Positions 52,783-64,000 of a stretch of 64,000 nucleotides of DNA are shown here, in pieces. The stretch lies in the NCBI RefSeq assembly GCF_020379485.1, contig NC_063451.1:25650630-25714629 (forward strand), in the 5' to 3' direction. The notes beneath the pieces were generated by a model. The model saw nothing but the letters and a program-made list of their open reading frames with translations. It did not search any database and was not told the origin of the DNA. The stretch's first letter is position 1; each line of letters begins with the position of its first letter. Made by a program: the position numbers and the translations under genes. The stretch comes from Brassica napus (Eukaryota > Streptophyta > Magnoliopsida > Brassicales > Brassicaceae).

Positions 52783-52975
52783 TGTCGAGACCCATCGCCC
52801 CTCTCCGTCGAAATCGGTCTCTTTCCGTTGAGATCCATCTCTCTCCGTCGAGATCCGTCGTCTCTCTCCGTCGAGATCCGTCGTCTCTCTCCGTCGAGAT
52901 CCGTCCTCTCTCTCCGTCGAGATCCGCCGTCTCTCTCTCCATTGAGATCCGTCGTCCTTCTCCGTTGAGATTTAT
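52783..52975. repeat. GA/CT-rich minisatellite TCTCCGTCGAGATCCGTC
   Basis: About eight consecutive 19-23 bp units of CTCTCTCCGTCGAGATCCGTC and variants, just inside the left TIR. A loosely similar GAATCTC(G/C)(C/T)CGGAG array lies inside the right end (about 61545-61640). MULEs often carry such subterminal arrays. The open frame across it (SLSVEI..SPSRS) is a by-product. Confidence 0.8.
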
Positions 52976-53320
52976 CGTCAAAACCTCTGGCATCAGATCA
53001 TCTTTGATCACTTCACAGGTTTGAGGAGATTGTAGAATCTGGTGGATTACGATTTGTTGCAATATTGAGATTCAGAATATTCATCAATCTGAAGAGGGTA
53101 AATGTTTGATTAGAGATGAGTATGCAATGTGATTTTGTGTTTTGAAATTTTATGAATTGGGTTTACGAGTTTATTAAAGACTCTGAGTATTGAGACTTTA
53201 GCACTGAAATCATTTATAAGGATTTATTAGATAATTTATAAGGGTTTGTAAAATTCAATTGTTATTTAGGGTAGAAGCTTAGTCTAAGTACTAGTCAAGA
53301 GAGAGATGACATAGTGATAG

Positions 53321-54016
53321 GAGTTATTTTTGGGTTCACCCCCTAGGGTGAACCTTTAGGTTCACCAACCAATAGAAAATTGTCATTTTAAATCTAGTAT
53401 CTTTTAATTAAGGAAACCAAATAACTTGCAAATTATATTATTTTTTCAAAATAAAATTTAAAAATAAATAAAAATAATATATAAAAAACGAATTAAAAAA
53501 AAAAAATGTTGTCAACAAAACACTAAACCCTAAGCTCTAATACTAAACCCTAAACTCAAATCCTAAACCCTAAATCTTTGGGTAAACCCTAAATCCTTGG
53601 GTAAACCCCTAAACCCTTGGAAAAACACTAAACATGTTGTCAACAAAACACTAAACCCTAAACTCTAATCCTAAACCCTAAACCCTTGGGAAAACCTTAA
53701 ACCCTTGGGTAAACCCTAAACCCTTGGGTAAACCCTAAACCCTTAGGTAAACCCTAAACCCTTGGAAAAATACTAAACATTTGGATAAATTCTAAATTAT
53801 AAATCTTAAACACTAAACTCTAAATCTTAAAAATAAATATTTTTTTTAAATAATATTTTTTTAGAACTATTGTTATTTTTATTTATTTAATTTTTTATTT
53901 TTTATTTTAAAAGCATAATATAATTTGGCAAGTTATTTTGTTTCCTTAATTAAAAGATACTAGATCTAAAATGACAACTTTCTAGGGGGTGAACCTAAAG
54001 GACCCAAGAAAAAGTC
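53321..54016. mobile_element. Mutator-type MITE with CCCTAAA-like core
   Basis: Flanked by a perfect 9-bp repeat TAGTGATAG (53312-53320, 54017-54025). Long inverted ends: 53321-53440 against 54016-53920, sharing GGTTCACCCCCTAG, TTGTCATTTTA and CTAGTATCTTTTAATTAAGG. The core, 53521-53770, is a degenerate telomere-like array (AACCCTAAACCCTTGGGTAA units). Nested in the large MULE. Confidence 0.85.
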
Positions 54017-54329
54017 TAGTGATAGTGGTTGCTAGAGAATTGTATTGTCAAGATTCTCTTGCTATAATAGTGAACCGGTAATTTCCATTCTCTTTTCAAA
54101 AAGCGAAGCTTTTGGATATTACCTTAATCTCCCTCTCTTTACGGGTGGTTCCAAAAAAGTCACATTTGTCTGTACATTTTCATGGCAGTTTATATCAATT
54201 GAGAAGAGACTACTGACTCATAAGGATTCGCATTGCAACGTAATGCCAAAAGTTTAATCTTTTGTAATGAAATTTGATAGATTCTTTGTTACCAAGTGTA
54301 CTTTAGATATGAACTCTGTTATTGTGCAG

Positions 54330-54971
54330 TCTTCAGAAGATTTGAAGAAGGAGATTGCTTCACTTGAGTTTGAGATTCTGCGTATAGAACAGTATCTTCT
54401 CTCTCTTTACATGGCATCTTTTGATGAACAAGTTACTTCATTCTCTCCACACAATGAAACAAGCTTAGTCTCACAATCAGACCTTACTGGTGTGCTCAGC
54501 TACCATTATCAAGCATCTCTTGTGTCTGAACGTTCCTCTTCATGTCCTTGGAGTTTCCAAGCCAGCTTAAAAGCCTTTTTTACAAATGTAAGTAGAACAC
54601 ATTGGTCTTCAGCATTTAGCATACTTGTTTAACTGATTTGATGTTTGCAGGAGAATACAAGATATGTTTATGGTCATCACACTACCCCTAAAGATCTTCT
54701 AGGCTCATCTCACATCGTAGATGACATGGAAAACCCGAGTAGGTTCTCTGAAGAAATTTTGAGATGCATATCTTCAATGTATGTCACACTCTCCGGCAGA
54801 GCAAGAACCAGTTCTTGTCTTCAGGCTTCACCTTCATCCAAAACCAGATTTGATAGCTGGAACCCATGCCTTGGGGATAGCAAAGAAGCAAACGCTCCAC
54901 GTGGTGTTGTAATAGAATCTCTGAAACTTCACCCGGATGATAGTTGTTTCAATATTTACGAACTCTTATAA
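54330..54971 (+). pseudogene. Captured MIP1-zipper / DUF547 gene fragment
   Basis: Exon 54330-54587 (after a TGTGCAG acceptor) encodes SSEDLKKEIASLEFEILRIE, then QYLLSLY, the Lzipper-MIP1 heptads of plant DUF547 proteins, followed by HNETSLVSQSDLTGVL and YQASLVSERSSSCP. A GT-AG intron (54588-54650) is followed by an exon with HHTTPKDLLGSSHIVDDMEN, SKEANAPRGVVIESLKL and HPDDSCFN. It breaks off at about 54958, before the DUF547 domain proper. The retained intron means DNA-level capture. A few residues look altered against the family, and promoter and start are not recognisable. Confidence 0.75.
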
Positions 54972-57650
54972 ATAATTTATAAGTCTTTATAATTTTTATA
55001 GCTAATTTATAAATCTTTATAAAATAAGTTATAAACTCTTAGAAATTGGTTTATGAAACCGGATAAATGACTTATAAGCTTTTCTAAATCATTTAATTGT
55101 TTCTTTTAAATTTAAATTATCCAAGAGATCATATGTGCAGTTCCAAGCTATTTTTTTACTTGAAATCAAACTCGTTTACAGTTAGTTACACAATACATGT
55201 ACAACAAAAAAGAGAGAGAGGGAGATTGGCAGAAACATTATAATTGTTTATAAATCATTTATAATTGTTTATTAATCATGAGTGGATAGATAAAATCATA
55301 AGCTTTAAGATATTCTTATAACTAACTGATTAATATTTATAATTAATTTATAACCTCTTATATAAATATTTGTAAATTCTTATCATTTTCACGTAAAAAT
55401 ATTTATAAAATATTTTATAAATGATTTTGTAAGTTAGAAAATGTTTTATAAAACCTTATAAACTCTTTTTTCTTACTAAAAACCTATTGGAGTGAAAGTT
55501 ATAACGATTCTCATTTTATAAACCCTTATGAATCATTTTATAAAGTTTTTATACATTAACTTAGAAACCTTAATAAATTAGTTTATAAACCGTAATAAAT
55601 TAGTCTATAAACCTGTATATATCAGTTTACAAACCTTATAAATAATTTTATAAACCTTTATAAATTAGTTTTAAGTGTTTCTTAATTAGTTTGACTTTTA
55701 TAAACCAGTTTTAAAATTCTTAAAAATCAAAAGCCAATTTTTAAAAATTATAAATCAACTTATAAACCCATGTTAAGTTAGATGAACTTCCAACCTAAAA
55801 CCAATTGGTGATGATTTATTTATATTATATATTGCTTAGATCTCTTTCAAACTACATATGTGAGACACTTTATGTCTTATGACCTTTAAATTAGTTGGGG
55901 GTGTATAGAAAAATGGGTGTGCAAGCTGGGAAATTTTAATATTTTATAAATTAACAAATAAATCCTAATAAATTAGTTTATAAATTTTTATAAGTCATTT
56001 TAAAAACTCTCATAATCAACACTCTGGGTTCGAGTGGCATTTCACCCCTAACCACAACTCATCCGCTGATTTTTCAACATCAGTCGGTTCGGCTTATAGA
56101 CCCTTATAAATCATTTTATGTTTTAATAAACATTTATAAGCTCTTATAAATAACATTTATAAACTCTTATAAATCAAAAGTAAATTTATAAACATTGATA
56201 AATCAACTTACAAAAGTTTATAAAAACAATTTATAAACCATTTATAAAGGTCTATAAAAAACGTTATGAGAGTTTATATTCAATTTATAAGTGGTATTAT
56301 AAGAGTTATATCGGTTTAGAAATCAACTAAAAGAGTCTATAACCATTTAAAAATACTTATAAAACAATTTATAATGGTTTGTATAATAATTTAGAAGGGT
56401 TTATAAAGGTATATAAATAATTTATAAGGGTTTACAAAAACAATTTATAAAGTTCATACACCATTATAAAGGATTATGAAACAATTTATAAGGGTAAGTA
56501 AAATTATTTGTAAGAGTCTATAAACCATTTATAAAGACTTATAAAACAAGTTATAAAATCTATAAACCATGTATAAATGTTTATTAAAAAGTTATGAAAG
56601 TTTACAAATAATCTATAAGGAGTATGTGCACTATTAATAAGGGTTTATATAGGTGTAGAAACCAATTATAAGGTCTCTATATTATTTATAAGAATATATA
56701 ACCATTTATAAAGGCTTGTAAGACAATTGATAAGAGTATGTAAAATAATTTATAAGAATTTATAAGGGTATGTAAATAATTAATAAGGATTTATAAATCA
56801 TTTATAAAAGTTTTTAAAAACAATATATAAATTTTATAAATCATTTATAAGGGTTTATAAATTATTTATAAAGAATCTAGACCATTCAACTTCAACCTAA
56901 CCAAGCTTGATTTCTATTACAAGAAACAAAATGTAGTAAAAAAGAGTAGTTAATTTCAATTATTTGTAAGAGTCTTTAATCCATTTATAAAACAATTAAT
57001 AAAGTCTATAAACTATTTATAACCGTTTATTAAAACATTATGAAAGTTTATAAACAATTTATAAGGGGTATGTATACAATTTATAAGGGGTATGTATACA
57101 ATTTATAAGGTTTATTAGTTTATGAATCACTTGGAAAGTCTTTTAAATCATTTATAAGAGGCTATAACAATTTATAAACACTTATCAAAACAATTTGTAA
57201 AAGTTTGTAAAATAATTTTATAAGGAATTATAAATAATTAATAAGAGATTATAAATCATTTATAAATTTTATTAAAAACAATTAATAAATTTTACAAACC
57301 TTTTATAAAGGTGTACAAATTATTTGTAAGAGTCTATAAACCATCTATAAAGGTTTATAAAACAATTTATAGAGTATATAAACTATTTATAAATGTTTAT
57401 TACAAAAAATATAAAAGTTTATAAATAATTTATAAGGGGTATGTATATAATTTATAAGATTTATAGAGGTATATACAGGTTTAGAAATCAATTATACGAG
57501 TCTATAACCATTTAGAAATGCTTATTAAACAAGTTATAAGAGCTAATAAAATAATTTTCTAGGGTTTATAAATGTATGTAAATAATTTATAAGAGTTAAT
57601 AAAACATTTATAAAAAATAATTTATACGAATATGTTCTAAAAAACCGACT
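54960..57650. repeat. 2.7 kb degenerate TTATAA-rich array
   Basis: Dense, irregular repetition of AATTTATAA(G/A), GGGTTTATAAA and CATTTATAAAGG motifs, every 10-25 bp, without a constant unit. Orientation of the GG/CC-containing motif changes: TATAAACC-type at about 55500-55780, GGTTTATAAA-type from about 56220. No open frames. Scattered similar motifs continue to about 58200. Confidence 0.75.
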
Positions 57651-58226
57651 TCATCAACTCTTTAAATGTTGTTCAATTTAGTCTTAGAATGTGTGTGAGT
57701 TTCTCTCTGCAACATTAATCATACAATTATTTACTAAAAATTAAATTTGTTCCAAATATTTTTTTACACCTTTATAAAATATAAATCTGGATTTCAGGAT
57801 ATTGTTAAAAGTACAACTCGACGATTTATAAATCTTTATAAAGAAGTATTTAAACAAGAGTTCAATTAATTTTAGGATTTGCTTCTTTCTGTTATCCAAA
57901 AAAACAAATAAGGCTTATTTGGACTTGTTATTTGAATAGTTCTGGTTAAGATTAAGATTTTCGGATAGTGAACACTACATTTTTACAGAACTATAATTCC
58001 TTATAAATCTGAATTTAGGATATTGTTAAAAGTACAACCGGACGATTTATAAGTCTTTATAAAGAAGTTTTCAAACAAAAATGGATCGCATATGTCTATA
58101 AAAAAACATATAAATGTGTGAACTTGAGAAGTCTTTGAGGAATGCTAGGCAGAATGAGTATAAGGAACTCAAAAATGATTTATAAACATTTATAAAAGAA
58201 CTAAATGCAACAAAAGAAGTAACAAA
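57651..58226. other. AT-rich MULE interior
   Basis: Includes an imperfect direct repeat of about 60 bp: AAATCTGGATTTCAGGATAT (about 57783) and a similar copy at about 58007, each followed by TGTTAAAAGTACAAC. No gene. Confidence 0.5.
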
Positions 58227-60080
58227 CACTACAAGAAAAAACGGTTTTGATAGCAGTAGAGGATAGCGTTTTTTGTTTTTCTGCTATGGTTGACGTACCC
58301 TTTAACTTTAGATAGCGTTTGTATATTTGGAAACGCTACGATAGAGTGATATATTCGGAAACGCTATGATAGCGTATGTTTAATAGCAAAACATAATGAA
58401 ATGCTATATTTAGTTTTTTGAATCCCCAAACCCTAAACGAGTTTTTAAACCTTAAACTATAAATAAGAACCTGAAAACTATAATATATTCATACTATAAC
58501 TTCAAATATTAAACTTAAACTCAAAATTTATTCTTTTTTATTTTAATATATAACTTCCAAACACACAAACATTAATTCCTCAATCAAACTCTATACCCTA
58601 AACCCTAACATCAAACATGTATAAAACCATACATTTACTAAATATAAACTTCAAATCTAAATTTTAATAATTTAATAAATTTCAAATCTAAATCTTAATC
58701 ACAAATGTTTATATAGTAATTCAACCCTTATACTCTCAAAACTACAAACCCTTAAATCATAAACATAACCCTTTACACAAACTGATTATACAAACCCTAT
58801 TATACAGTTTTCAAAAATTCATATAACCACAAAATTCTAATCAAAATTATATTTCAAATCTTAAATTATAATATATAATCTTTAAATTTTAGAAATTTCT
58901 AAAACAACTAAAAAGAGATGTAAAAACAATAAAAATTGTTTTTTATGGCCATTGATTGATTTTAATCCAAAGGATAAAATTATTCTTCTGATCTATCTTC
59001 GACCTTCTCTCCCATTGGCTAATATTTATTTGTCAAAGATCACACTTTTAGCCATTGATTGCTTTTGATCCGAAGGCCTAAAATTATTCTCGCTCTTTCC
59101 TCACTCCCGATAGATCTGAGATCTCATACTTCTTTTTCTTTTTTTGGTTCTACGATCTCATTCTTCTCTTTCTTTTTCCTATACAATATTTTTACGCCTC
59201 TGTACAGTATGTTTCTCTGGAAATTTATGGAAACAAAACGATTAGATCTGATTTTGATTGGAGTTTGGGTCCAGAAGTTTAGAGAAGAAGAATCTTGGAG
59301 AGGAGACAATGACGACGCCTCTGTACAATAGTCATGGAAACGAAACATCTCACCTGGCCTCTGCACGCCTCCTCTGAAGTTCCGTGGAGAAGACGACCAG
59401 GAAGACGACGAGCAAGCCTCGTGGAGATGAGATGATGAAGCCTAAGACCAAGGTGACTGGATGCGACGAGTACGCCTCCTCTCTGCAACTTGCCTCTCAA
59501 ATCCCACGACGAAAAAGAAGAATCATGGCTGGATGCGAAGACGAAGGTCATGGAAGAAGACGACGTCGAAGATGGTGGTGCGGCGGGTGAGGATTGGAAG
59601 ATAAAGAAGACGACGAACATGATTGGTCATGCGGCGGCATACGTTTAGTTAGTAATTAGGTTTAAGCTTGGTTTAGGTTTTTGGTTTATTTGGTTTAGGA
59701 TCTTTTTATCTAATTAGATTTATTTTTCAATTTTTGTAACCCAGTTTAATTATAAATCAATTTTAATAATAAAGAAATTTAAAATATATAAATCAATTTA
59801 AAATTTTAATTACGTTTTTTATTTTAAATAATTAACTAAAAATAATTATAAAATAAATGAATTTAATTTAAATAATAACAATAAAAACACGTTATTAAAG
59901 AATAGTTAATTGCATACAAAGAAACGCTATAATATATAACAATAAGATAACAGTGCGAAAAACCGCTATCTAATGTGTCTGACCTACTATGACGGGCGAT
60001 GATACAAAGCTTCAAAAACCGCTATTGTATTGATAGATAACGTTTTTCGTCCGCTAATAAAAGCGTTTTTTCTTGTAGTG
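58227..60080. mobile_element. Non-autonomous CACTA (En/Spm) element
   Basis: The left end CACTACAAGAAAAAACGG and the right end, whose reverse complement is CACTACAAGAAAAAACGC, form the classical CACTA TIR. Both sides are flanked by AAA, fitting a 3-bp duplication. Subterminal repeats with GATAGCG and AACGCTA occur at both ends (58270-58410, 59920-60060). The interior has short unassigned open frames (59059-59331, 59384-59590) and no transposase. It is inserted in an intron of the zinc-finger gene fragment. Confidence 0.9.
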
Positions 60081-60113
60081 AAAGAACTCTGCATTAGAAG
60101 CATATGCTATTAC

Positions 60114-60681
60114 TTCTTCAGCCTCACGCCTTCGTCTCTTTGTTTCCTCTAATTCTTGTTCATCCAATTCCTTGTAGCCACCACCACGACCTCCCCTATA
60201 TGGAGAAAATAAATGAATAAGCACAGGTCTTTCAAGAGAACAGTGAACAACAACCTATCAGGCTGAAACATAACGTTTCTTAATGCAACACTAATTTGGC
60301 CAAAACATTTCAAGTGAGAAAGCACATTTTGATGCATTAGGAGCTTTCTCATACTGAACATATTACCAAAGAAAGCATTCGGTCAAATTTCAGAAGATAA
60401 TATTGTTTCCCCTTTTCCAGTTATCTACGAGGCCATGTCTAAAGATGAATAAGCTGACACGAAGACTACTATTATAGAGCAAAAATCTTATAAATGTATC
60501 CTAAATTCACCGCAAAAGCGTCTATAATACCAATCCTCAGCTCGAATACTGTTAAAGAACAATACAAAGGAAGGTTGTCATTGACATTGAGTCATACCTC
60601 ACACCACATTCATTCTGACCAGGTTTATTGGTGTTGCAGACATTACATTTTAAACGCTTAGCCCAGTTGACATTGCCACAC
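60114..60681 (-). pseudogene. Captured RanBP2-type zinc-finger gene fragment (ZRANB2-like)
   Basis: Minus-strand exons 60598-60681 and 60114-60195 join in frame. They encode CGNVNWAKRLKCNVCNTNKP then GQNECGVR, the C-terminal part of a RanBP2 zinc finger, then GGRGGGYKELDEQELEETKR and RRREAEE, as in plant ZRANB2-like proteins. The upstream exon with the first zinc cysteine is not recognisable. The downstream exon should follow a GTAATA donor, but the CACTA element sits in that intron and no continuation is found beyond it. The intron is retained, so this is DNA capture. Confidence 0.75.
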
Positions 60682-61753
60682 CTGATAATTAAAATATTAG
60701 AGCAAAAGAAACGGATTGCTCCTGCTTTGAAAACCAAAGTATATGACCACTAAAGACCATAACGGCGGAACCAAAGCATATATATACCCACAGCACAAGT
60801 ACACAAAATGCATAATTACCCAATGAAAACAGTCTATTAGCTAAACTAGTAGAAAAGTAGCATAAACTTCTATATAACCTAAAATATACACAGATCGAGT
60901 TACAGTTAGCCCTGAAACTACAAGATATTCACAAAATTAACAAACTTTTCCAAATTAACAAGGAATATCAATGGATAAACTGAAGCAAGAGACACATACT
61001 AAACTAAGAATTCATAAGCAACCCAAAGATAAAAGCATCTCACACTGAGACAACTACCAAACAAGCTTATATGTCTCATTTAGATTTACAAGTGGATAAA
61101 GGAGGGGTCTTTCAGCATTCTTCTGATTACTCTGAGCCGAAACCAAAAATGATATCCAAAAGCCTTAGTGATTTCTTTTGCCGAATTTTGGTATAGATTC
61201 TAAAACTAAGTTGAATCGAGAAAGTAAGAAGGAGATTGAAACAGTGGAGCTTCCATGGAATTCATAAAGACAATCGAAAAACTTGATGGTGGTTAGTTGT
61301 CTTCATTCATAAGCACTATGTTTGATAAATTTATAAAGTCTTATAAATTTGAGATTTGAAAAATTCATGAGAAAGACTTCGTCTTCCTTCTCAGAAATTG
61401 ATCGATTTTGAAAAATCAAAGATAAAACTACAGAAAGAGACGAAAATCACCATATATTATCCTCTCATCTTTGTTACACATTTGTGGTGAGAGATCATCA
61501 TGTTTTGTTCGTTTGAGCTTGTAGTCTTCGCCAAATCTTGTCGGACGTCAGCGTCTTCAAATCTCGCCGGAGAAATCGCCAGAGTCGTCGAATCTCGCTG
61601 GAGAAATCGTCATAATCGTAGAATCTCCCCGGAGTCGTGAATCTCGTCGTTTAATTTGGGAACTGTTTGAATCGTGGGAGAAAGAAAATAGGTGTGTGTT
61701 TGATTAGTTAGGGGTACAATGGTACTTTACCTATTAAAATTTTAATGGTAAAA
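60682..61753. other. MULE right interior
   Basis: AT-rich to about 61500. A GAATCTCGCCGGAGAAATCG-type short array lies at 61545-61640, then a TIR-like stretch TACTTTACC...ATGGTAAAA (about 61715-61752) interrupted by the Helitron. This may include the captured zinc-finger gene's 5' flank. No gene called. Confidence 0.45.
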
Positions 61754-63032
61754 CTAGACCCTGATCCGTGCGCCAGCGCGGATATGAATTTTCAGTTTTT
61801 AATTATTTATTTTATTAAATAATGTATTTGTAATATTCGTTTATATTATATTCATTAAGTAAATATTTTTTTTTTGCATCTTAAACTATCTATTTCTTTA
61901 CAAATGTGTGATATCATATAAAAAATATAAAAAAAATGAGCATAGAGTTAATTAGATAATTTTAAAAACAAAAATTTTTCTTTCGTGTGCGATATCATAT
62001 AAATAATGATCCGCCCAGTTAACAAAAATCATGATTATTTTATGTGTAATTTTTTTTATTTTGACCATTTCCTTAAAACTATATTAAATTTTACATATTT
62101 TAATTAGAATATTTTTAATATCTTTACCTTTTTATTTGAAATGCAACTCAATATTTTTTCAACAATTATAACAAAATATTTAAAAAATATTTTTAAAATT
62201 TGTTTGAAAAATATGAAAATTACATTTAAAATTAAAATTATCCTAAAATGTGATAAGTTTTGATGTAAACGAAAACTCAAATTATGTCAAAAATAATGAT
62301 ATTCAATGATAATAACAATTTTAATTGATTATTTTTAAAAAAATACATTTACAAAAATATTGTTTGAAAGAAAATTCAAGTATCTTTCAAATATAAAATG
62401 AAAATATTATAATTAAATAATAAAAAATATAAATAAAAGCCATAAATTTAGCAAATGACAACTGAGTTATATTATACTAAAATTTTCTTTCTAACAATTT
62501 ATCAAATGACAAATGAGTTATGAGCAAATAATACCATATAATTTTTAAAAACATAGCCATTCTTAAATATTTTTTGAATAAATAATTATTTTTAAATTTA
62601 ATCAACTGAAAATAATATCCGTACAATTGTGTGAGTCATATTCTAGTTTTATTGATGCATGTTATATATTAGTGCTGCATGTTTTAGGTAACATTTTAAT
62701 GATGCACGTTTTTAAAAATCTCCATTATTAAAATTATGCCCGTAAGGATAACTCATGAGTTTTTTTGGTTGATTAAATGACATTATGTCCAAATTTATTT
62801 GAGGATATATTTCATTAAGGTAACTGAAAAAGACAAACAATAAAATAGGAAGTTTAAATTTATTTAAGCATATTTCATTAATGTAACTGAAAAGACAAGT
62901 AATAAATTAGGCAGTTTTATTCGTTTTAGGATATTTCATAAATGCAACTGAAAAAGGCAAGCAAAAAAAAAAGAGTTTAATTAATGAAGTAAGAAAATTT
63001 TCAAATGGGTACTTCTCTTTTAATAATATAGA
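61754..63032 (-). mobile_element. Non-autonomous Helitron, minus orientation
   Basis: Read on the minus strand it starts TCTATATTATTAAAAGAGAA (from 63032). It ends with a hairpin-forming ATCCGCGCTGGCGCACGGAT, 6 bp, then CTAG (61757-61754). Host A precedes the 5' end and host T follows the 3' end, as Helitrons require. It interrupts the right TIR of the large MULE. AT-rich, no coding capacity. Confidence 0.9.
62791..62978. repeat. Three tandem ~62 bp repeats inside Helitron
   Basis: Units 62791-62855, 62856-62917 and 62918-62978 share GATATTTCATTAA, TGTAACTGAAAA and GACAAGCAATAAA in that order, ending in AGTTT. Confidence 0.8.
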
Positions 63033-63099
63033 TTGGTTGAGGTATAAATGAAATGTGGTATCATGAAAGTGTTATATTTGGCAATTTCCCAAATTAGTT

Positions 63100-64000
63100 T
63101 GACTTGAATATTTGTATATATTTTTAACTAGTTTAGACAACATCAAAATATATTATATATTTTGGATATTTTTTGGATATTAAATCTAAAACTAATTAAT
63201 ATATTTAAGGGAGAATTTGTCAAATAGCCAAAATTTGAAGTGAAATTAAAAATATGACATTGATTTTGACGTTATTAAGTGAGTGACATTTGGTTCACTT
63301 GTGACCCGGTTATACCCTTTCATTTGGCAGGTATCCGGTGAAAAAGGAAAAGTGTGAATGAGAGTCGTCAATTGTATCTATGGACATAACTGAAACACAA
63401 TTATTTACAATTTCATACATAGTGGAGTTCACGTCAGATATTTGTTTACCACATACTTATTCATATAGTATGTAATTTATGTTAGTGTAAAATAGTATGG
63501 AAATTATGTTGATGTTAGATAAAAATATATTATACAAAATCGATGAATTGGAACAATGTATACAAACTAAAACACAAATGAATTAAAACATAATATACAG
63601 TATAGTACAAGTTTAATTAAACTATCAAGAAAATATGAACTACCAAAAATCCTAAATCAAATATAAACTCTAAACCCAAATAGAATAGAAAAAAAAAATA
63701 AATTAATAGCATAGTATATATTGGTGAAATTATAAAATGCCTATGATTGCATGAAAAAAGTTAATGATGACTCCAATCTCAACCCCACTTTCCAAATACT
63801 AAACCCTAAACCATAATCACTAAACTCTAAACCCAAATATAAACCCTAAATCCGAATCACTAAATTCTAAACCCAAATATAAACACTAAACCCTAATCAT
63901 TAAACTCTAAATCCAAATATAAACCCTAAACCCAAATATAAAAATCTAAAAAAATATTTAATATTACATAATATTAAATATACAAATAGATCATTCACTC
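63100..64000. other. AT-rich intergenic DNA, possible start of another MULE
   Basis: GGGAGAATTTGTCAAATAGCC at 63209 resembles the outer end of a Brassica MULE TIR. The window ends before any partner end. A telomere-like block of ACTAAACCCTAAACC-type units runs about 63785-63930. No gene seen. Confidence 0.4.

Larger units (their letters stand above)
52634..63090. mobile_element. 10.5 kb non-autonomous MULE (Pack-MULE type), nested mosaic
   Basis: Flanked by a perfect 9-bp direct repeat AAATTAGTT (52625-52633 and 63091-63099), the Mutator signature. Ends are inverted: GGGGAAATTTTAC at the left against GGGAAATTGCC read inward from the right. Similarity continues through TGATACCA, ACC(A/T)CAACCAA and, after skipping the Helitron at 61754-63032, TACC(A/C)TTA, TACCCT and CTAA(C)CTAATC, so the TIRs are about 130 bp. 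No transposase is visible. Cargo: a MIP1-zipper/DUF547 gene fragment and a RanBP2 zinc-finger fragment. Later guests: a MITE, a CACTA element and a Helitron. Confidence 0.75.

Noticed and set aside
52722..53062. Arg/Ser-rich proteins on both strands (about 100 residues each)
   Set aside because: Produced by the 19-23 bp minisatellite; both strands stay open because of the repeat.
54960..57650. CRISPR-like or satellite array
   Set aside because: No constant repeat or spacer length, and the context is a plant transposon.

Overview
This is a plant nuclear window. The genes have GT-AG introns and plant-specific families such as HYL1, COBRA-like and plant U2A'. Intergenic DNA is AT-rich, with telomere-like TTTAGGG islands and Brassicaceae-type Helitron, MULE and CACTA elements. 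In order, the protein genes match the Arabidopsis chromosome 1 block as I recall it, roughly At1g09620 to At1g09830: LeuRS, EF1B-gamma, a small membrane protein, a QKI-like KH protein, RPL21, HYL1/DRB1, the SUMO protease ASP1/SPF1, a USP protein, the aspartyl protease AED3, U2A', CDC5, iPGAM, COBL6, a small membrane protein and PUR2/GARS. Proteins are close to but distinct from Arabidopsis, and several genes I expect in that block are absent. This fits a Brassica or close relative, in one fractionated copy of the triplicated genome.

Layout: 1-708 is a decayed leucyl-tRNA synthetase 5' half (minus strand). It is cut at about codon 7 by a 3.8 kb palindrome (709-4468) whose 1.8 kb arms each carry an RPS25 5' fragment and a DUF1985 (Ulp-like, MULE-associated) remnant. 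A LINE scrap and a Helitron (5398-7341) follow. From 7.8 to 26.4 kb lie EF1B-gamma, a small membrane protein, a KH protein, RPL21, HYL1, ASP1 and a USP gene. From 27.3 to 30 kb there are two more Helitron-type elements. From 32 to 51.4 kb lie AED3, U2A', CDC5, iPGAM, COBL6, a small membrane protein and PUR2. From 52.6 to 63.1 kb the window is essentially one nested transposon mosaic. This is a 10.5 kb non-autonomous MULE with a perfect 9-bp target duplication. It carries fragments of a MIP1-zipper/DUF547 gene and a RanBP2-type zinc-finger gene, a MITE, a CACTA element, a Helitron inside its right TIR and a 2.7 kb TTATAA-rich array.

The intact genes are mostly housekeeping: translation (EF1B-gamma, RPL21), splicing (U2A', CDC5), miRNA processing (HYL1), SUMO removal (ASP1), glycolysis (iPGAM) and purine synthesis (PUR2). 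Their promoters carry site II (TGGGCY) and telo-box motifs. Every exon model given closes in frame. One needs comment: PUR2 exon 4 has a 5-bp duplication that breaks the normal frame but also makes an in-frame downstream splice acceptor.
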